Numbered from the stretch's first letter, positions 1-7,959 are shown. The stretch: DNA of 53,308 nucleotides from Corynebacterium sp. (GCA_030450335.1 JAKDIS010000002.1:1-53308), one strand, 5' to 3'. The notes: generated by a model from the letters alone, not told the origin. Numbers and translations are program-made.

Positions 1-147
1 TACGCCTGAGGGTGTCATCCTGGCCGCCACAAACCCTTTAGCAACACGACCTAGTTGGGCGTTGGGGCGAACGGTCGCATCAGGAGGTCGGGCGGGGAGG
101 TTGCCGGGACGCTGTGCGACGGAGGCCGGGTCCACTTCTTCCCCCGG

Positions 148-202
148 CCCCGTGCAACTGGTGGTCCGCGGGGAACCACCACCAACAGCGAGGGGCACGG
201 GG
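148..202. repeat. Stem-loop element A, paired with element B downstream of the 128-aa gene
   Basis: An outer perfect 8-bp stem (CCCCGTGC at 148-155 with GCACGGGG at 195-202) encloses an inner 7-bp stem (TGGTGGT at 159-165 with ACCACCA at 175-181) and a 9-base loop. The left half closely matches element B at 750-798. The inner stems differ at one base pair in a compensatory way (G161-C179 here, T763-A785 in B), which suggests the paired form is conserved. Function is unknown. It could be a terminator, a REP-like repeat, an RNA structure or an element end. Confidence 0.55.
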
Positions 203-304
203 GTGACGGTGGGCAGGGGAGGGTAGTCGTCCTGGCGACATCCCCCGGTCATACTGTGGCTGAAGAGGCGGCTTCCCGCGTCCGAAGTACACAGGAACTC
301 CAGG

Positions 305-310
305 TACGCT
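305..310 (+). promoter_or_regulatory. Candidate -10 hexamer of a leaderless promoter
   Basis: TACGCT lies 7 bases before the ATG at 318 and there is no Shine-Dalgarno sequence. This matches the TANNNT plus 6-8 base spacing of leaderless actinobacterial transcripts and supports the start chosen for the following gene. No good -35 hexamer is visible. Confidence 0.4.
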
Positions 311-317
311 CCGGTCC

Positions 318-704
318 ATGAATTTTTCCGTGAGAGGCGTTGTCGGAATCATCCTGTTTGTCGCGGTCAGCGGCTGGGTGATTGGGCTTCAATACGGTCT
401 TACCGGAACACTTTCCGGAGCGGCAGTAGGACTCGTCCTGGGTGCGGTGTTCGCGTACATGGAGTCACCTCACAATGACTGGCGTCCACGTAACCCACTG
501 TGGGTCATCGCCCCCCTGGTCGGCGGGATTTCCCTGGTGGCGGCAGTGTGGGGGTTACCACTGTCGCTGGGAGCCTTCGCTTTCCTGGCTGCTCTGTTCG
601 CTTCTCCGCGTATGTGGGGGCGCTGGGTGTGGCTCACGCTAGCGAGTATCTGGATGGTGTTCATGGTGGGGTTTGTCGGCCTTGCACTATTGATAGCTTG
701 GTGA
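318..704 (+). CDS. Small multi-pass membrane protein, unknown function
   Basis: This is a 128-residue hydrophobic protein with four or five likely membrane segments (about residues 6-24, 28-47, 62-82, 84-98 and 106-127). The only obviously charged loop is around residues 49-60 (ESPHNDWRPRN). There is no signal peptide cleavage site and I recognise no family. The start is the ATG seven bases after a -10-like hexamer. Codon use is visibly less GC-biased than in the flanking genes (for example AAT TTT and GGA ATC near the start), hinting at foreign origin. The gene sits alone between stem-loops A and B, with no functional neighbour on its strand. Confidence 0.6.
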   Translation: MNFSVRGVVGIILFVAVSGWVIGLQYGLTGTLSGAAVGLVLGAVFAYMESPHNDWRPRNPLWVIAPLVGGISLVAAVWGLPLSLGAFAFLAALFASPRMWGRWVWLTLASIWMVFMVGFVGLALLIAW

Positions 705-749
705 ACGAGAGGTGGAGCATTGGGCCTGGCTCTCGCCTCTTTCTCTTAA

Positions 750-798
750 CCCCGTGCAAATGTTGGTCTGGCGTGGGAAGACCAACAACTCAGCGGGG
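750..798. repeat. Stem-loop element B, related to element A
   Basis: A 9-bp perfect stem (TGTTGGTCT at 761-769 with AGACCAACA at 779-787) has a 9-base loop and sits inside a short CCCCG/CGGGG outer stem (750-754 with 794-798). It shares CCCCGTGCAA, TGG-type stem bases and a trailing CAGCG-GGGG with element A. It lies 46 bases after the stop of the membrane-protein gene, so it could act as its terminator, but no T-run follows. Sequence similarity plus a compensated base pair with element A is the notable point. Confidence 0.55.
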
Positions 799-833
799 TA
801 CTGGGAGGGCGGACGCCTACCCGACGCGTGGGG

Positions 834-2054
834 TCACTCGCTCCGAGGCGTCTGCCGTCGGCGCAGTACCCCGGACAGGGCGATGACGGTGACCCCGGCA
901 AGGGGGATCACCAGGAGACCCACGCGCAGGCCCGCGGCGTCCGCCACCACACCGACGAGCGGAGGCGAGGCCACGAAACCGAGCCTCATCAGCCAGGACA
1001 CGACGGTGAGCCCGGTGCCGGGACGCAGTCCGGGCAGCTCGTCGGCGGTCTGCATCGCCGCCGGGATCAACGTGGCTACGCCGAAACCGGCGGCAGCGAA
1101 GCCCAGGATCGTGCCCGGGACCGTGGGGAACGCCAGTGCGAGTCCCATTCCCACCGCCGCCACCGCGCCGCCGAGACGCGCCACGGTGCGATGCCCTAGA
1201 CGGTCGACCATGCCGTCGCCGAGGATGCGTCCCACGAACTGTGCGGCGACCAACGCCACGAATCCCGCCGCGGCGACCGAACCGGGCGCGCCGAGGGAGG
1301 TGATGTACAGCGACGCCCAGGACATGCCAGCGTCCTCGACGAGTGAACCGGCGATGGCGATGATGACCAGCGCGCCCAGCATCACGACAAGGTGGCCGGT
1401 CAGCGGACCACGGCGCGCAGCGTCCGGCCCCACGGACTCGTGGGTGGCGTCAGGGGAAGCAGTGTCCGGAGCAGCGTCCGGGCCGGATTCGGTAGCAGGA
1501 AGACAGAAGCGCAGCGCGACGACCGCCACCAGGGAGAAGACCACGGCGGACAGGCCGAGATGGATCTGACGGGGCAGGTCCACGGCGATGGCGGCCGCCG
1601 CCATCGCCCCGCCGAGTACCGCCCCGAGCGACCAGACCGCGTGGAACGAGTTGATGATCGTGCGGCCGTAGCGGCGCTGGACCTGCAGGCCGTGGTCGTT
1701 CTGGGCGACGTCGGTGATGGCGTCCATCGCCCCGCCGACGAGCAGCCCGGTCACGAACATCCAGAGCGTGGGGGACGCCCCGGCGCCGAGCACGCCCAGG
1801 GCGGTGCCGATCGTGCCGGCGACCGCGACGCGGGCGGACCCGAACCGTCGGATCAGCGGGGCCGCGGCCAGCCCGGCGAGGATCGCGCCGACGGGGAAGG
1901 CGATGACGGCGAGACCGTAGACGGCGTTGCTCATCCCCAGGTCGGCCTTGATCTCCGGGTACCGGGGGATGAGGTTGGCGAACACCGCGCCGTTGGTCAG
2001 GAAGAGCGCGGCGACGGCCCGGCGGGCGCGCCGGTCGGTGGGGGTGGGGGACAT
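834..2054 (-). CDS. MFS transporter (YbjJ/FucP-like fold)
   Basis: A 406-residue major facilitator with about twelve hydrophobic segments. The N-terminal half opens with a segment containing LIPRYPEIKADLGMSNAVYGL, the pattern of YbjJ-type exporters and sugar-type permeases, then AGLAAAPLIRRFGSARV, a typical loop 2-3 motif. A polar linker (about residues 190-220, Asp/Pro/Ser-rich) separates the two halves. Length is normal for the superfamily. The ATG is preceded on its strand by TAGAGT and 8 bases, suggesting a leaderless mRNA. Substrate cannot be assigned; efflux of a small metabolite or drug is the family norm. The gene is transcribed away from the lipoprotein gene region and stands alone. 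Confidence 0.85.
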   Translation of the reverse strand: MSPTPTDRRARRAVAALFLTNGAVFANLIPRYPEIKADLGMSNAVYGLAVIAFPVGAILAGLAAAPLIRRFGSARVAVAGTIGTALGVLGAGASPTLWMFVTGLLVGGAMDAITDVAQNDHGLQVQRRYGRTIINSFHAVWSLGAVLGGAMAAAAIAVDLPRQIHLGLSAVVFSLVAVVALRFCLPATESGPDAAPDTASPDATHESVGPDAARRGPLTGHLVVMLGALVIIAIAGSLVEDAGMSWASLYITSLGAPGSVAAAGFVALVAAQFVGRILGDGMVDRLGHRTVARLGGAVAAVGMGLALAFPTVPGTILGFAAAGFGVATLIPAAMQTADELPGLRPGTGLTVVSWLMRLGFVASPPLVGVVADAAGLRVGLLVIPLAGVTVIALSGVLRRRQTPRSE

Positions 2055-2075
2055 TGCGGCGAACTCTACAGCGAC

Positions 2076-2795
2076 CTACCCCAGCGAGGACAGGTCCAGG
2101 GTTGCCGCGGTGTCGTTGAGCTCGGTGGGGATGGAGTTGTCGCTGACCTGCACCTCGGAGCCGTCCCAGTGGAACGTCGCGGAGGCGGACACCGTCTCGT
2201 TGGCGGCGGCAGGCTGGTCGCCCAGGAACTCGTAATTGACCTGCACGGTGCTGTCGTCGATGCGGTCCACCGACTCGATATACCTCGCCAGGATCGGTGC
2301 GGGCTCGGTCACCAGCTCACCGTCGGCGAACAGGGCGACGGTCTGGTTGCTGCTGCCGGCCGTACCGTTCGGGTTGTCCTGCGTTCCGTTGCCGCCATTG
2401 AGCACTACCCAGGACAGCGGCAGGCACGGGTCCATCTCGTCCTCGGAGACGGTGTAGTGGAAGAACACGTCTGAGTCGCCTGAGCCGTCAGAGTCCTCGC
2501 CGGCGAAACGCACCGGCAGCGGGTCGTCGCCGGTGAGAGGGTTGTCACCCGACTTGCCCGAGTCCTCCTCACAGTCCGGTGCGGCGGAGCTCGACGAGGT
2601 GGTCTCGGTCTCGGTCTCGGTCGGCGTCTCCGTCGGCGACCCGGTCACCGTCGACGTCGCGGTGTGCACCGCCGTCTCGGTCACGGTCGCCGGGTCGTCC
2701 TGCTGTGAGCAGCCCGCCAGGAGCACGGCCGCGGCCGCGGGGACGGCGACGGCGGCCACGAGGGAACGGGCACGGGTACGACCGCGTGAATCCAT
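2076..2795 (-). CDS. Putative secreted lipoprotein
   Basis: A 239-residue protein with an Arg-rich N-terminus, a hydrophobic stretch and a lipobox ending in LLAGC, so Cys29 is the likely lipidated residue and the protein should be anchored outside the membrane. A Thr/Glu/Ser-rich linker (about 35-72) follows, then a globular part with several Asp/Gly/Trp residues. The fold resembles uncharacterised actinobacterial lipoproteins; I cannot name a function. The ATG at 2795 is chosen over upstream in-frame starts because it directly precedes the signal peptide and is preceded by TACCCT plus 7 bases, the leaderless pattern. It is divergent from the DUF418 gene. Confidence 0.75.
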   Translation of the reverse strand: MDSRGRTRARSLVAAVAVPAAAAVLLAGCSQQDDPATVTETAVHTATSTVTGSPTETPTETETETTSSSSAAPDCEEDSGKSGDNPLTGDDPLPVRFAGEDSDGSGDSDVFFHYTVSEDEMDPCLPLSWVVLNGGNGTQDNPNGTAGSSNQTVALFADGELVTEPAPILARYIESVDRIDDSTVQVNYEFLGDQPAAANETVSASATFHWDGSEVQVSDNSIPTELNDTAATLDLSSLG

Positions 2796-2947
2796 GGCCG
2801 CCAGGGTATCGCGGCCGTCATACCGCGGGCTGAGTCGCCCGCGCGGCCGTGCACCGATGATCAGACCCGGGGCCGATGTGGTCACCGCGGCGTCCGGCAT
2901 AGTCTCCATAGGGTCAGCAATCATCACCCCTTCAGGAGAAACCCCCG

Positions 2948-4060
2948 GTGACCACCCCGAACGCACCCACCCGCTACGCCTTCCTGGACGTGCTGCGCGG
3001 CGTGGCGCTGTGCGGCATCCTCTTCGTCAACCTGCGTGACCTGCTCTACCGCTGGACGGAGCACGCCGACCTGCACCACCCCGTCCTGCGCTTCTACGAC
3101 GTGGCGATCCAGGGACGGTTCGTGCCGATCTTCGCCTTCCTCTTCGGCGTCAGCGCCTGGCTGCTGTACAGCTCCTCGGCGCGGCGCACCACCGTACGTT
3201 CGGCACGCTGGCTGATGGTGCGGCGCTTCGTCACGCTGCTGCCCCTCGGGCTGCTGAACCTGTTCCTGCTGTACAGCGGCGACATCCTCACCATGTACGC
3301 GATCATCGCACTGGTGCTGGTGGTGCCGGCGATGTTCCTGCCCCGCGGCCCGGTGCTCGCCGCCGGGGTGGTCGGCACGCTGGTGGCCTACTGGATGTGG
3401 GGCAACAGTCCGCTGATCGCGGCCACGTTGATGGTCGCCGGTTTCGGTGCCGCCCAGTACGGGCTGCCGGGGTGGCTGGAGTCGACGCGACGCCGCGACC
3501 GGACGCTCGCCGCGGTCGTGTTCGTGCTCGCCGCCGCCGCGGGCGTCGCGCTCAGTGTCGTGCAGAAGGGCATGCTGGACGCCGCGACGCTGCCGGATCC
3601 GGACGTCCTCGACCGGGTGGCGGGTTTCGGTGGGTTGTTCACCGCCGTCGCCATCGTCACCGGGCTGTCGCTGGTCTGGCGCGCGCTCACTGCCCCTTCA
3701 CTGCGTGCCGCGCTCACCGCCCCCTTCGCCGTGCTGGGACGCACCGCGCTGACGAACTACCTCGGTGCGTCCGCCCTGGCGCAGGTGCTGCTGCACGTGG
3801 CGCCGGACGTGGAGCTGACCAACCTGTGGCTGCTGCCGGTGGCCACCGTCGCGATCCTCGTGGTCCAGGTCCTGGCCAGCGCCCTGTGGCTGCGGTACTT
3901 CCGTTACGGCCCGGTGGAGTGGTTGTGGCGGTGCGCGACGAGGTGGGAGCCGGTCGCACTGCGCCGAAGTGCAGAACCAGCCACCGACCCGGCCCCGGAA
4001 CCAATCCCTGCCACCGACGGTCAGGAGCGGGAGGTGCGCTCCTTAAGGTCGCGGGCGTAG
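2948..4060 (+). CDS. DUF418 family membrane protein (YeiB-like)
   Basis: A 370-residue polytopic membrane protein. It opens with FLDVLRGVALCGILFVNLRD, the hallmark of the DUF418/YeiB family, and holds about nine to ten hydrophobic segments. The C-terminal part contains GRTALTNYLGAS, another conserved DUF418 motif. The biochemical role of the family is not established; it is related to integral-membrane acyltransferase-like and transport-associated proteins. The start is GTG with the good ribosome binding site CAGGAGA about 6-7 bases upstream. The last 40 bases overlap the convergent glycerol dehydrogenase gene, so the tail (Pro/Glu-rich, about residues 345-370) may be dispensable. Confidence 0.85.
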   Translation: MTTPNAPTRYAFLDVLRGVALCGILFVNLRDLLYRWTEHADLHHPVLRFYDVAIQGRFVPIFAFLFGVSAWLLYSSSARRTTVRSARWLMVRRFVTLLPLGLLNLFLLYSGDILTMYAIIALVLVVPAMFLPRGPVLAAGVVGTLVAYWMWGNSPLIAATLMVAGFGAAQYGLPGWLESTRRRDRTLAAVVFVLAAAAGVALSVVQKGMLDAATLPDPDVLDRVAGFGGLFTAVAIVTGLSLVWRALTAPSLRAALTAPFAVLGRTALTNYLGASALAQVLLHVAPDVELTNLWLLPVATVAILVVQVLASALWLRYFRYGPVEWLWRCATRWEPVALRRSAEPATDPAPEPIPATDGQEREVRSLRSRA

Positions 4061-5139
4061 AGGTCGGCGGCCCTGATCGCCTGGACGACGTCGGTGGGGG
4101 AGTACTCGCCGGGCATCTGCTTGAGCGTCTCGCCGTCGGAGCAGGCCAGCTCGGCGATGCGCAGCAGGTCGGCGTCGTCGGCGTCGCCGAGGTGGATCTC
4201 CTCCAGGGTGGTCGGCAGACCCACGGACTGCAGGAAACCGATGTAGCGGTCGGCGTCCGGCTCGGGGGCACCCTCCAGCATCAGCTGCACGCCGATGCCG
4301 AAGGCGACCTTCTCACCGTGGGTCATGTGGTGGATGTCGCCGTCCAACGCGGTGAAACCGTTGTGGATGGCGTGGACCGCGGCGAGGCCGCCGTTCTCGA
4401 ACCCCAGCCCGGAGAGCAGGGTGTTGGCCTCGCAGATGTTCTCCAGCGCGCGGCTGACCACGTGCGCCTCGTTGTCGCGCAGCGCCTGGTGGGCGTAGTC
4501 GAAGAGGGTCTCCTCGCACTTCTCCGCCAGGGCCAGGCCGGCCAGGGTGGGCCGGGCGGTGTCGTCCATGCGCCGGGAGTTCGCCCGGTCCACCGCGCGG
4601 GCCTCGATGGAGGTGGCCAGGGCGTCGCCGATGCCGGAGCGCAGGGTGCGCACCGGGGCGTTGGCGATGACCCGGGTGTCGACGGCGATGAGGTCGGGGT
4701 TGCGGTCGTAGAAGAGGTAGGAGTCGAAGACACCGTCCTCGGTGTAGATCACCGACACCCGGGCGGTCGGGGCGTCGGCGGACACGGCGGTGGGGAACAC
4801 CGCGACCGGCAGGGAGGCGTGGTCGGCGACCGCGCGGGCGGTGGCGATGGTCTTGCCGCCGCCAAGCCCGATGATCACGTCGTTGCCCCCGGAGCGGGCC
4901 TTGTCGGTGATCCGGTCGATCTCCTTGAGGGAGGCCTCGCCGCCGAAGATCTCGTGGGCGGCGTCCAGCCCGTCCCCGGAGAGGGACTCCTGCAGCTTCT
5001 CCCCGGCGATGCCCCAGACGACCTCGTCGGCGATGATCAGCGGGGAGGTGCCCAGGGGCCGCAGGTAGCCGGCGGCCCGGTCGATCAGGTCGATGCCCTG
5101 GACGTAGCGCGACGGGCTGGTGAACAGTTTGTCTGTCAT
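4021..5139 (-). CDS. gldA: Glycerol dehydrogenase, NAD-dependent
   Basis: A 372-residue iron/zinc-type alcohol dehydrogenase that oxidises glycerol to dihydroxyacetone in the cytoplasm. The nucleotide-binding half carries GLGGGKTIATARAV, the GGGK motif of the GldA group. The metal-binding half carries a conserved Asp region (FDYAHQALRDNE upstream) and two His motifs, AVHAIHNGF and HMTHGEKVAFG. Length is close to characterised GldA enzymes. The ATG has a strong AGGAGG sequence on its strand. Divergent from it lies a dihydroxyacetone kinase, whose substrate is the product of this enzyme, so the two probably form a non-phosphorylative glycerol route. The 3' end overlaps the DUF418 gene by 40 bases. 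Confidence 0.92.
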   Translation of the reverse strand: MTDKLFTSPSRYVQGIDLIDRAAGYLRPLGTSPLIIADEVVWGIAGEKLQESLSGDGLDAAHEIFGGEASLKEIDRITDKARSGGNDVIIGLGGGKTIATARAVADHASLPVAVFPTAVSADAPTARVSVIYTEDGVFDSYLFYDRNPDLIAVDTRVIANAPVRTLRSGIGDALATSIEARAVDRANSRRMDDTARPTLAGLALAEKCEETLFDYAHQALRDNEAHVVSRALENICEANTLLSGLGFENGGLAAVHAIHNGFTALDGDIHHMTHGEKVAFGIGVQLMLEGAPEPDADRYIGFLQSVGLPTTLEEIHLGDADDADLLRIAELACSDGETLKQMPGEYSPTDVVQAIRAADLYARDLKERTSRS

Positions 5140-5224
5140 GGGGACGTTCCTCCTGTGAGGGGTTCGGTTTTCGCCACCACCCTAGGCCCGCTTCCGGTCG
5201 CGTGTGGCGGCCGTGACCTTTGGC

Positions 5225-5230
5225 TACAGT
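5225..5230 (+). promoter_or_regulatory. Candidate -10 hexamer for dihydroxyacetone kinase
   Basis: TACAGT lies 7 bases before the ATG at 5238, with no Shine-Dalgarno sequence between. This supports a leaderless transcript starting at or next to the start codon. The 98-base divergent region also holds the start and ribosome binding site of gldA. Confidence 0.5.
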
Positions 5231-5237
5231 GGCGTGC

Positions 5238-6977
5238 ATGTCCGACTCTCACCCGCAGCAGGTTCCCCTCCGCTCCTTCCGCAACGACCCCGCGGACTTC
5301 CTCCCCGAGGCCCTCGGCGGTTTCATCGCCTCCCACCCGGACGCCGAGTGGCACGACAGCGGTTTCGTCGCCCGTTCGTCGGCGGTGGTCACCGACTCCG
5401 GCGAGCCGGCCGTGGCCGTGGTCTCCGGTGGCGGCTCCGGCCACGAGCCCATGCACGCCGGTTTCCTCGGCTCCGGCATGCTCGCCGCGGTGTGCCCGGG
5501 GCTGCTGTTCACCTCCCCGAACGCCGTGCAGATCGCCGAGGCCACCCGGTGGGCCGACCAGGGTGCGGGCGTGGTGCACGTGGTGAAGAACTACACCGGC
5601 GACGTCATGAACTTCACCGTCGCCCGCCAGGCGCTGGACGACGTCGACACCCGCGTCGTCCTCGTCGACGACGACGTCGCCACCGATCTCGCGTCCGGTG
5701 CGTCCGACTCGTCGGACGGCCCGGGACGCCGCGGCACCGGCGCGACGATCATCGTGGAGAAGGCCGTCGGTGCCGCCGCGCAGCGCGGCGACGACCTCGA
5801 CCGTGTCGCCGACATCGGCCAGTGGGTGGCGGACAGCTCCCGCAGCATGGCCGTGGCGCTCGCACCCGGGCACCTGCCGACCAGCGGGCGTGACACCTTC
5901 GACCTGCCCGAGGGGAAGATGGAGGTCGGCGTCGGCATCCACGGCGAACGTGGCGTGGACCGCGTGGACGTGGAGACCGCTGACGAAGTCGTCGCCCGGC
6001 TGATCGACGGCATCGGCGGCTCGCTCTCGCTGGAGGACGGCTCCGAGGTCGTGTGCCTGGTCAACGGGCTGGGAGGGACCGCCCCGCTGGAGCTGAACCT
6101 GGTCTTCGGTGAGGTGCTGCGTCAGCTCGCCGACAAGGGCGTCGTGGTGCGCCGGGCCATGGTCGGCACCTACGTGACCTCGGTGAACATGGCCGGGGTG
6201 TCGCTCACGCTGACCTCGGTCGGTGACGCCACCGACCAGCTCGTGGAGCTGCTCGACGCCGCCACGGACGCGCCGGGCTGGCCGCGGGTGCTCGGCGGGC
6301 AGGACGCACCGGCGACCTACCGTCCCGCCGTGACCAGTTTCGACGACGACCTGCCGGAGTCCGGGGAGGAGAACCGCTGGCTCAGCGACTTCGTCGCCCG
6401 TGTACAGGGATCGGTCGACGACCTCACCGAGCTCGACCGGCTGGCCGGCGACGGCGACTTCGGACAGAACATGGACGCCGCCTTCGGCGGGATCGACCTG
6501 CCGCTCCTCGGCCCGGACGCCCGGGTGCTCGAGGCGCTGGGCCACCGCCTGCTCATCCGTGCCGGCGGCACGTCCGGCGCCGTGCTGGGCACCCTGTTCC
6601 GCGAGCTCGGCCAGGCGATGGAGGACGCCGACGACCCGGTCGCCGGACTGGCCGCCGGGCTGGACGCCGCCCACCGGGCCATCACCGACCTCGGCGGGGC
6701 ACGGCAGGGCGACAACACGTTGATCGACGCGCTGGTCCCCGCCGCAGAGGCGGCGGCGTCGGCGGCGTCTGGGAAGGACGGTTCCTCCGACTTCGCCGCC
6801 GTGCTGGAGACGTGCCACACGGCAGCGGCCGAGGGCGCGGAGAGCACCCGGGAGATGGTCGCGAAGAAGGGCCGCGCCAGCTACGTCGGCGAAGCCTCCC
6901 AGGGGGTCGTGGACCCCGGGGCGATCCTGGTCTCCTGGATCTTCGGGGGCTCCGGGAACGTCAGCGACTACACCTGA
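5238..6977 (+). CDS. dhaKL: Dihydroxyacetone kinase, ATP-dependent, fused DhaK-DhaL
   Basis: A 579-residue single-chain kinase that phosphorylates dihydroxyacetone to DHAP. The N-terminal DhaK domain (about 1-340) has VVSGGGSGHEPMHAGFLG near the start and GIHGERG, whose His235 matches the residue that binds the substrate covalently in the family. The C-terminal DhaL domain (about 375-575) binds ATP-Mg through a GDGD loop, with Asp405 and Asp407 visible. The residue after GDGD is Phe408 where many bacterial DhaL proteins have His or Cys. Having DhaL fused and no DhaM nearby indicates an ATP-type rather than a PEP-dependent enzyme. The ATG at 5238 is preferred to TTG at 5220 because of the leaderless -10. 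Confidence 0.93.
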   Translation: MSDSHPQQVPLRSFRNDPADFLPEALGGFIASHPDAEWHDSGFVARSSAVVTDSGEPAVAVVSGGGSGHEPMHAGFLGSGMLAAVCPGLLFTSPNAVQIAEATRWADQGAGVVHVVKNYTGDVMNFTVARQALDDVDTRVVLVDDDVATDLASGASDSSDGPGRRGTGATIIVEKAVGAAAQRGDDLDRVADIGQWVADSSRSMAVALAPGHLPTSGRDTFDLPEGKMEVGVGIHGERGVDRVDVETADEVVARLIDGIGGSLSLEDGSEVVCLVNGLGGTAPLELNLVFGEVLRQLADKGVVVRRAMVGTYVTSVNMAGVSLTLTSVGDATDQLVELLDAATDAPGWPRVLGGQDAPATYRPAVTSFDDDLPESGEENRWLSDFVARVQGSVDDLTELDRLAGDGDFGQNMDAAFGGIDLPLLGPDARVLEALGHRLLIRAGGTSGAVLGTLFRELGQAMEDADDPVAGLAAGLDAAHRAITDLGGARQGDNTLIDALVPAAEAAASAASGKDGSSDFAAVLETCHTAAAEGAESTREMVAKKGRASYVGEASQGVVDPGAILVSWIFGGSGNVSDYT

Positions 6978-6981
6978 GCGG

Positions 6982-7275
6982 TCAGGAACCGAGGGTCGGC
7001 AGGTTCGGGAGCTGCAGGCCCGAGGACCCCAGGTTCTGGTCACCGTTGCTGGAGCCGAAGCTGGACCCGAAGTCACTCGAACCGAAGTCCGTGGACCCCA
7101 GGTTCGCATCCCCGAAGGTGGAACCCAGGCCCGAGGACCCCAGGTCCACGGAGATGTCCCCGAACGAGGAACCCAACGGCGGGATGTTGATGACCGGCAG
7201 TCCGGCGGTGAACTCCACGTAGAGGTCGCGGATCGGGCCCGACACGATTTCCTGGATCTGGACGATGAACGACAT
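6982..7275 (-). CDS. Small Gly-Ser-repeat protein, unknown
   Basis: A 97-residue protein with no signal peptide. The N-terminal 35 residues look like an amphipathic helix followed by a Pro/Ile segment (GLPVINIPPLG). The rest is a degenerate repeat of LGSS/LGST and FGSS steps ending in GD, in about four to five units, rich in Gly, Ser, Asp and Phe. The start ATG at 7275 has a clear GGAGGA about 6 bases upstream, better than an in-frame upstream ATG. It is convergent with the kinase gene (4 bases between stops) and divergent from the DoxX-like gene. Corynebacteria make small signal-less surface proteins of the PorA/PorH type, but no sequence match to these is claimed. Confidence 0.6.
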   Translation of the reverse strand: MSFIVQIQEIVSGPIRDLYVEFTAGLPVINIPPLGSSFGDISVDLGSSGLGSTFGDANLGSTDFGSSDFGSSFGSSNGDQNLGSSGLQLPNLPTLGS

Positions 7276-7541
7276 GGGTTCCTCCGTGATGGTCAAGGGT
7301 CAAGGTGGTTGGGCAGGGCGTCTGAGCCGCTGCTTGCTCCGAAGATAGCCTGTTCTGGGGTCCGACTCAGGGGTGAATCCGCGAAAACCCACGGAAAGAT
7401 GTCGTAGATCACCTTTCCGGGGGTAGGGGGCGCTGCGGTGCGGGCGCGACGGTGGCGGAGTAGAGTCGTCGTCGAAGAAGTTGTCAGATCAACTACATGG
7501 TTGACCTGCGCGCACACCAAGAAGAAGTAAGGACCTACCCC

Positions 7542-7949
7542 ATGAGCCTCTCCACCACCATCCTGCGCGGCGTCAGCGGCGCGTACTTCCTGCAGTCCGG
7601 CATCGGCAAGCTCGGCATGCCCGCCGAAGCCGCCAGCGGTCTGCAGCAGTTCGCCGCCACCGGCGTCCCGCAGGTCTCCAGCCTCGAGCCGGGCGTCTTC
7701 GGCAAGGTCGTCTCCTGGTCCGAGATCGGCGTCGCGGCGTCCCTGCTGACCCCCGTGGTCTCCAACCGCGTGGCCGGTCTGGCCCTCGGCGCGATCAACG
7801 CCGGCTTCCTGTCGATCTACTTCCGCAACGACCAGATGACCCAGAAGGACGGCATCCGCCCGTCCGAGGCCGGCACCGGCCTGTCGAAGGACCTCTTCAT
7901 CGCCGCCATCGCCGGCGCCCTGATCGCCGCGCCGAAGAAGACCAAGTAG
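7542..7949 (+). CDS. DoxX-like membrane protein
   Basis: A 135-residue protein with about four hydrophobic segments, opening with ILRGVSGAYFLQSGIGKLGM, which fits the DoxX/SURF4-like group in its size, early Gly residues and overall layout. A polar loop with YFRNDQMTQKDGIRPSEAG lies near residues 88-110, and the C-terminus is a last helix followed by PKKTK. The role of these proteins is poorly defined; some act with quinone or thiol redox partners. The ATG at 7542 is preceded by AAGGA about 8 bases upstream and is preferred to a start at 7497. The following acetyltransferase begins 10 bases after the stop. Confidence 0.65.
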   Translation: MSLSTTILRGVSGAYFLQSGIGKLGMPAEAASGLQQFAATGVPQVSSLEPGVFGKVVSWSEIGVAASLLTPVVSNRVAGLALGAINAGFLSIYFRNDQMTQKDGIRPSEAGTGLSKDLFIAAIAGALIAAPKKTK

Positions 7950-7959
7950 TCTCGTCGGC

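Larger units (their letters stand above)
1..317. other. Non-coding stretch before the first gene
   Basis: No convincing gene lies here. Open frames exist on both strands but have Arg/Gly/Pro-rich translations, no ribosome binding site and mutual overlap, as expected by chance in GC-rich DNA. The stretch contains stem-loop A (148-202) and ends with a -10-like hexamer TACGCT at 305-310, seven bases before the next start codon. The edge of the window may cut an upstream gene, but no coding frame can be followed in from position 1. Confidence 0.6.

Noticed and set aside
55..352. Two small open frames (55-321 plus, 80-352 minus) before the first gene
   Set aside because: They overlap each other and the stem-loop, have Arg/Gly/Pro-rich translations and no start signals.
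761..787. Stem-loop B read as an integron attC site
   Set aside because: The core bases (GTTGGTC ... GACCAAC) are in the reverse order from attC R-sites and no integrase gene is present.
5136..7109. A 657-codon minus-strand open frame opposite the dihydroxyacetone kinase
   Set aside because: Shadow of the kinase gene; translation has biased composition, and the kinase motifs on the other strand are decisive.
7479..7494. AGTTG/CAACT inverted repeat before the DoxX-like gene
   Set aside because: Only 5 bp with a 6-base loop, expected by chance at this length.
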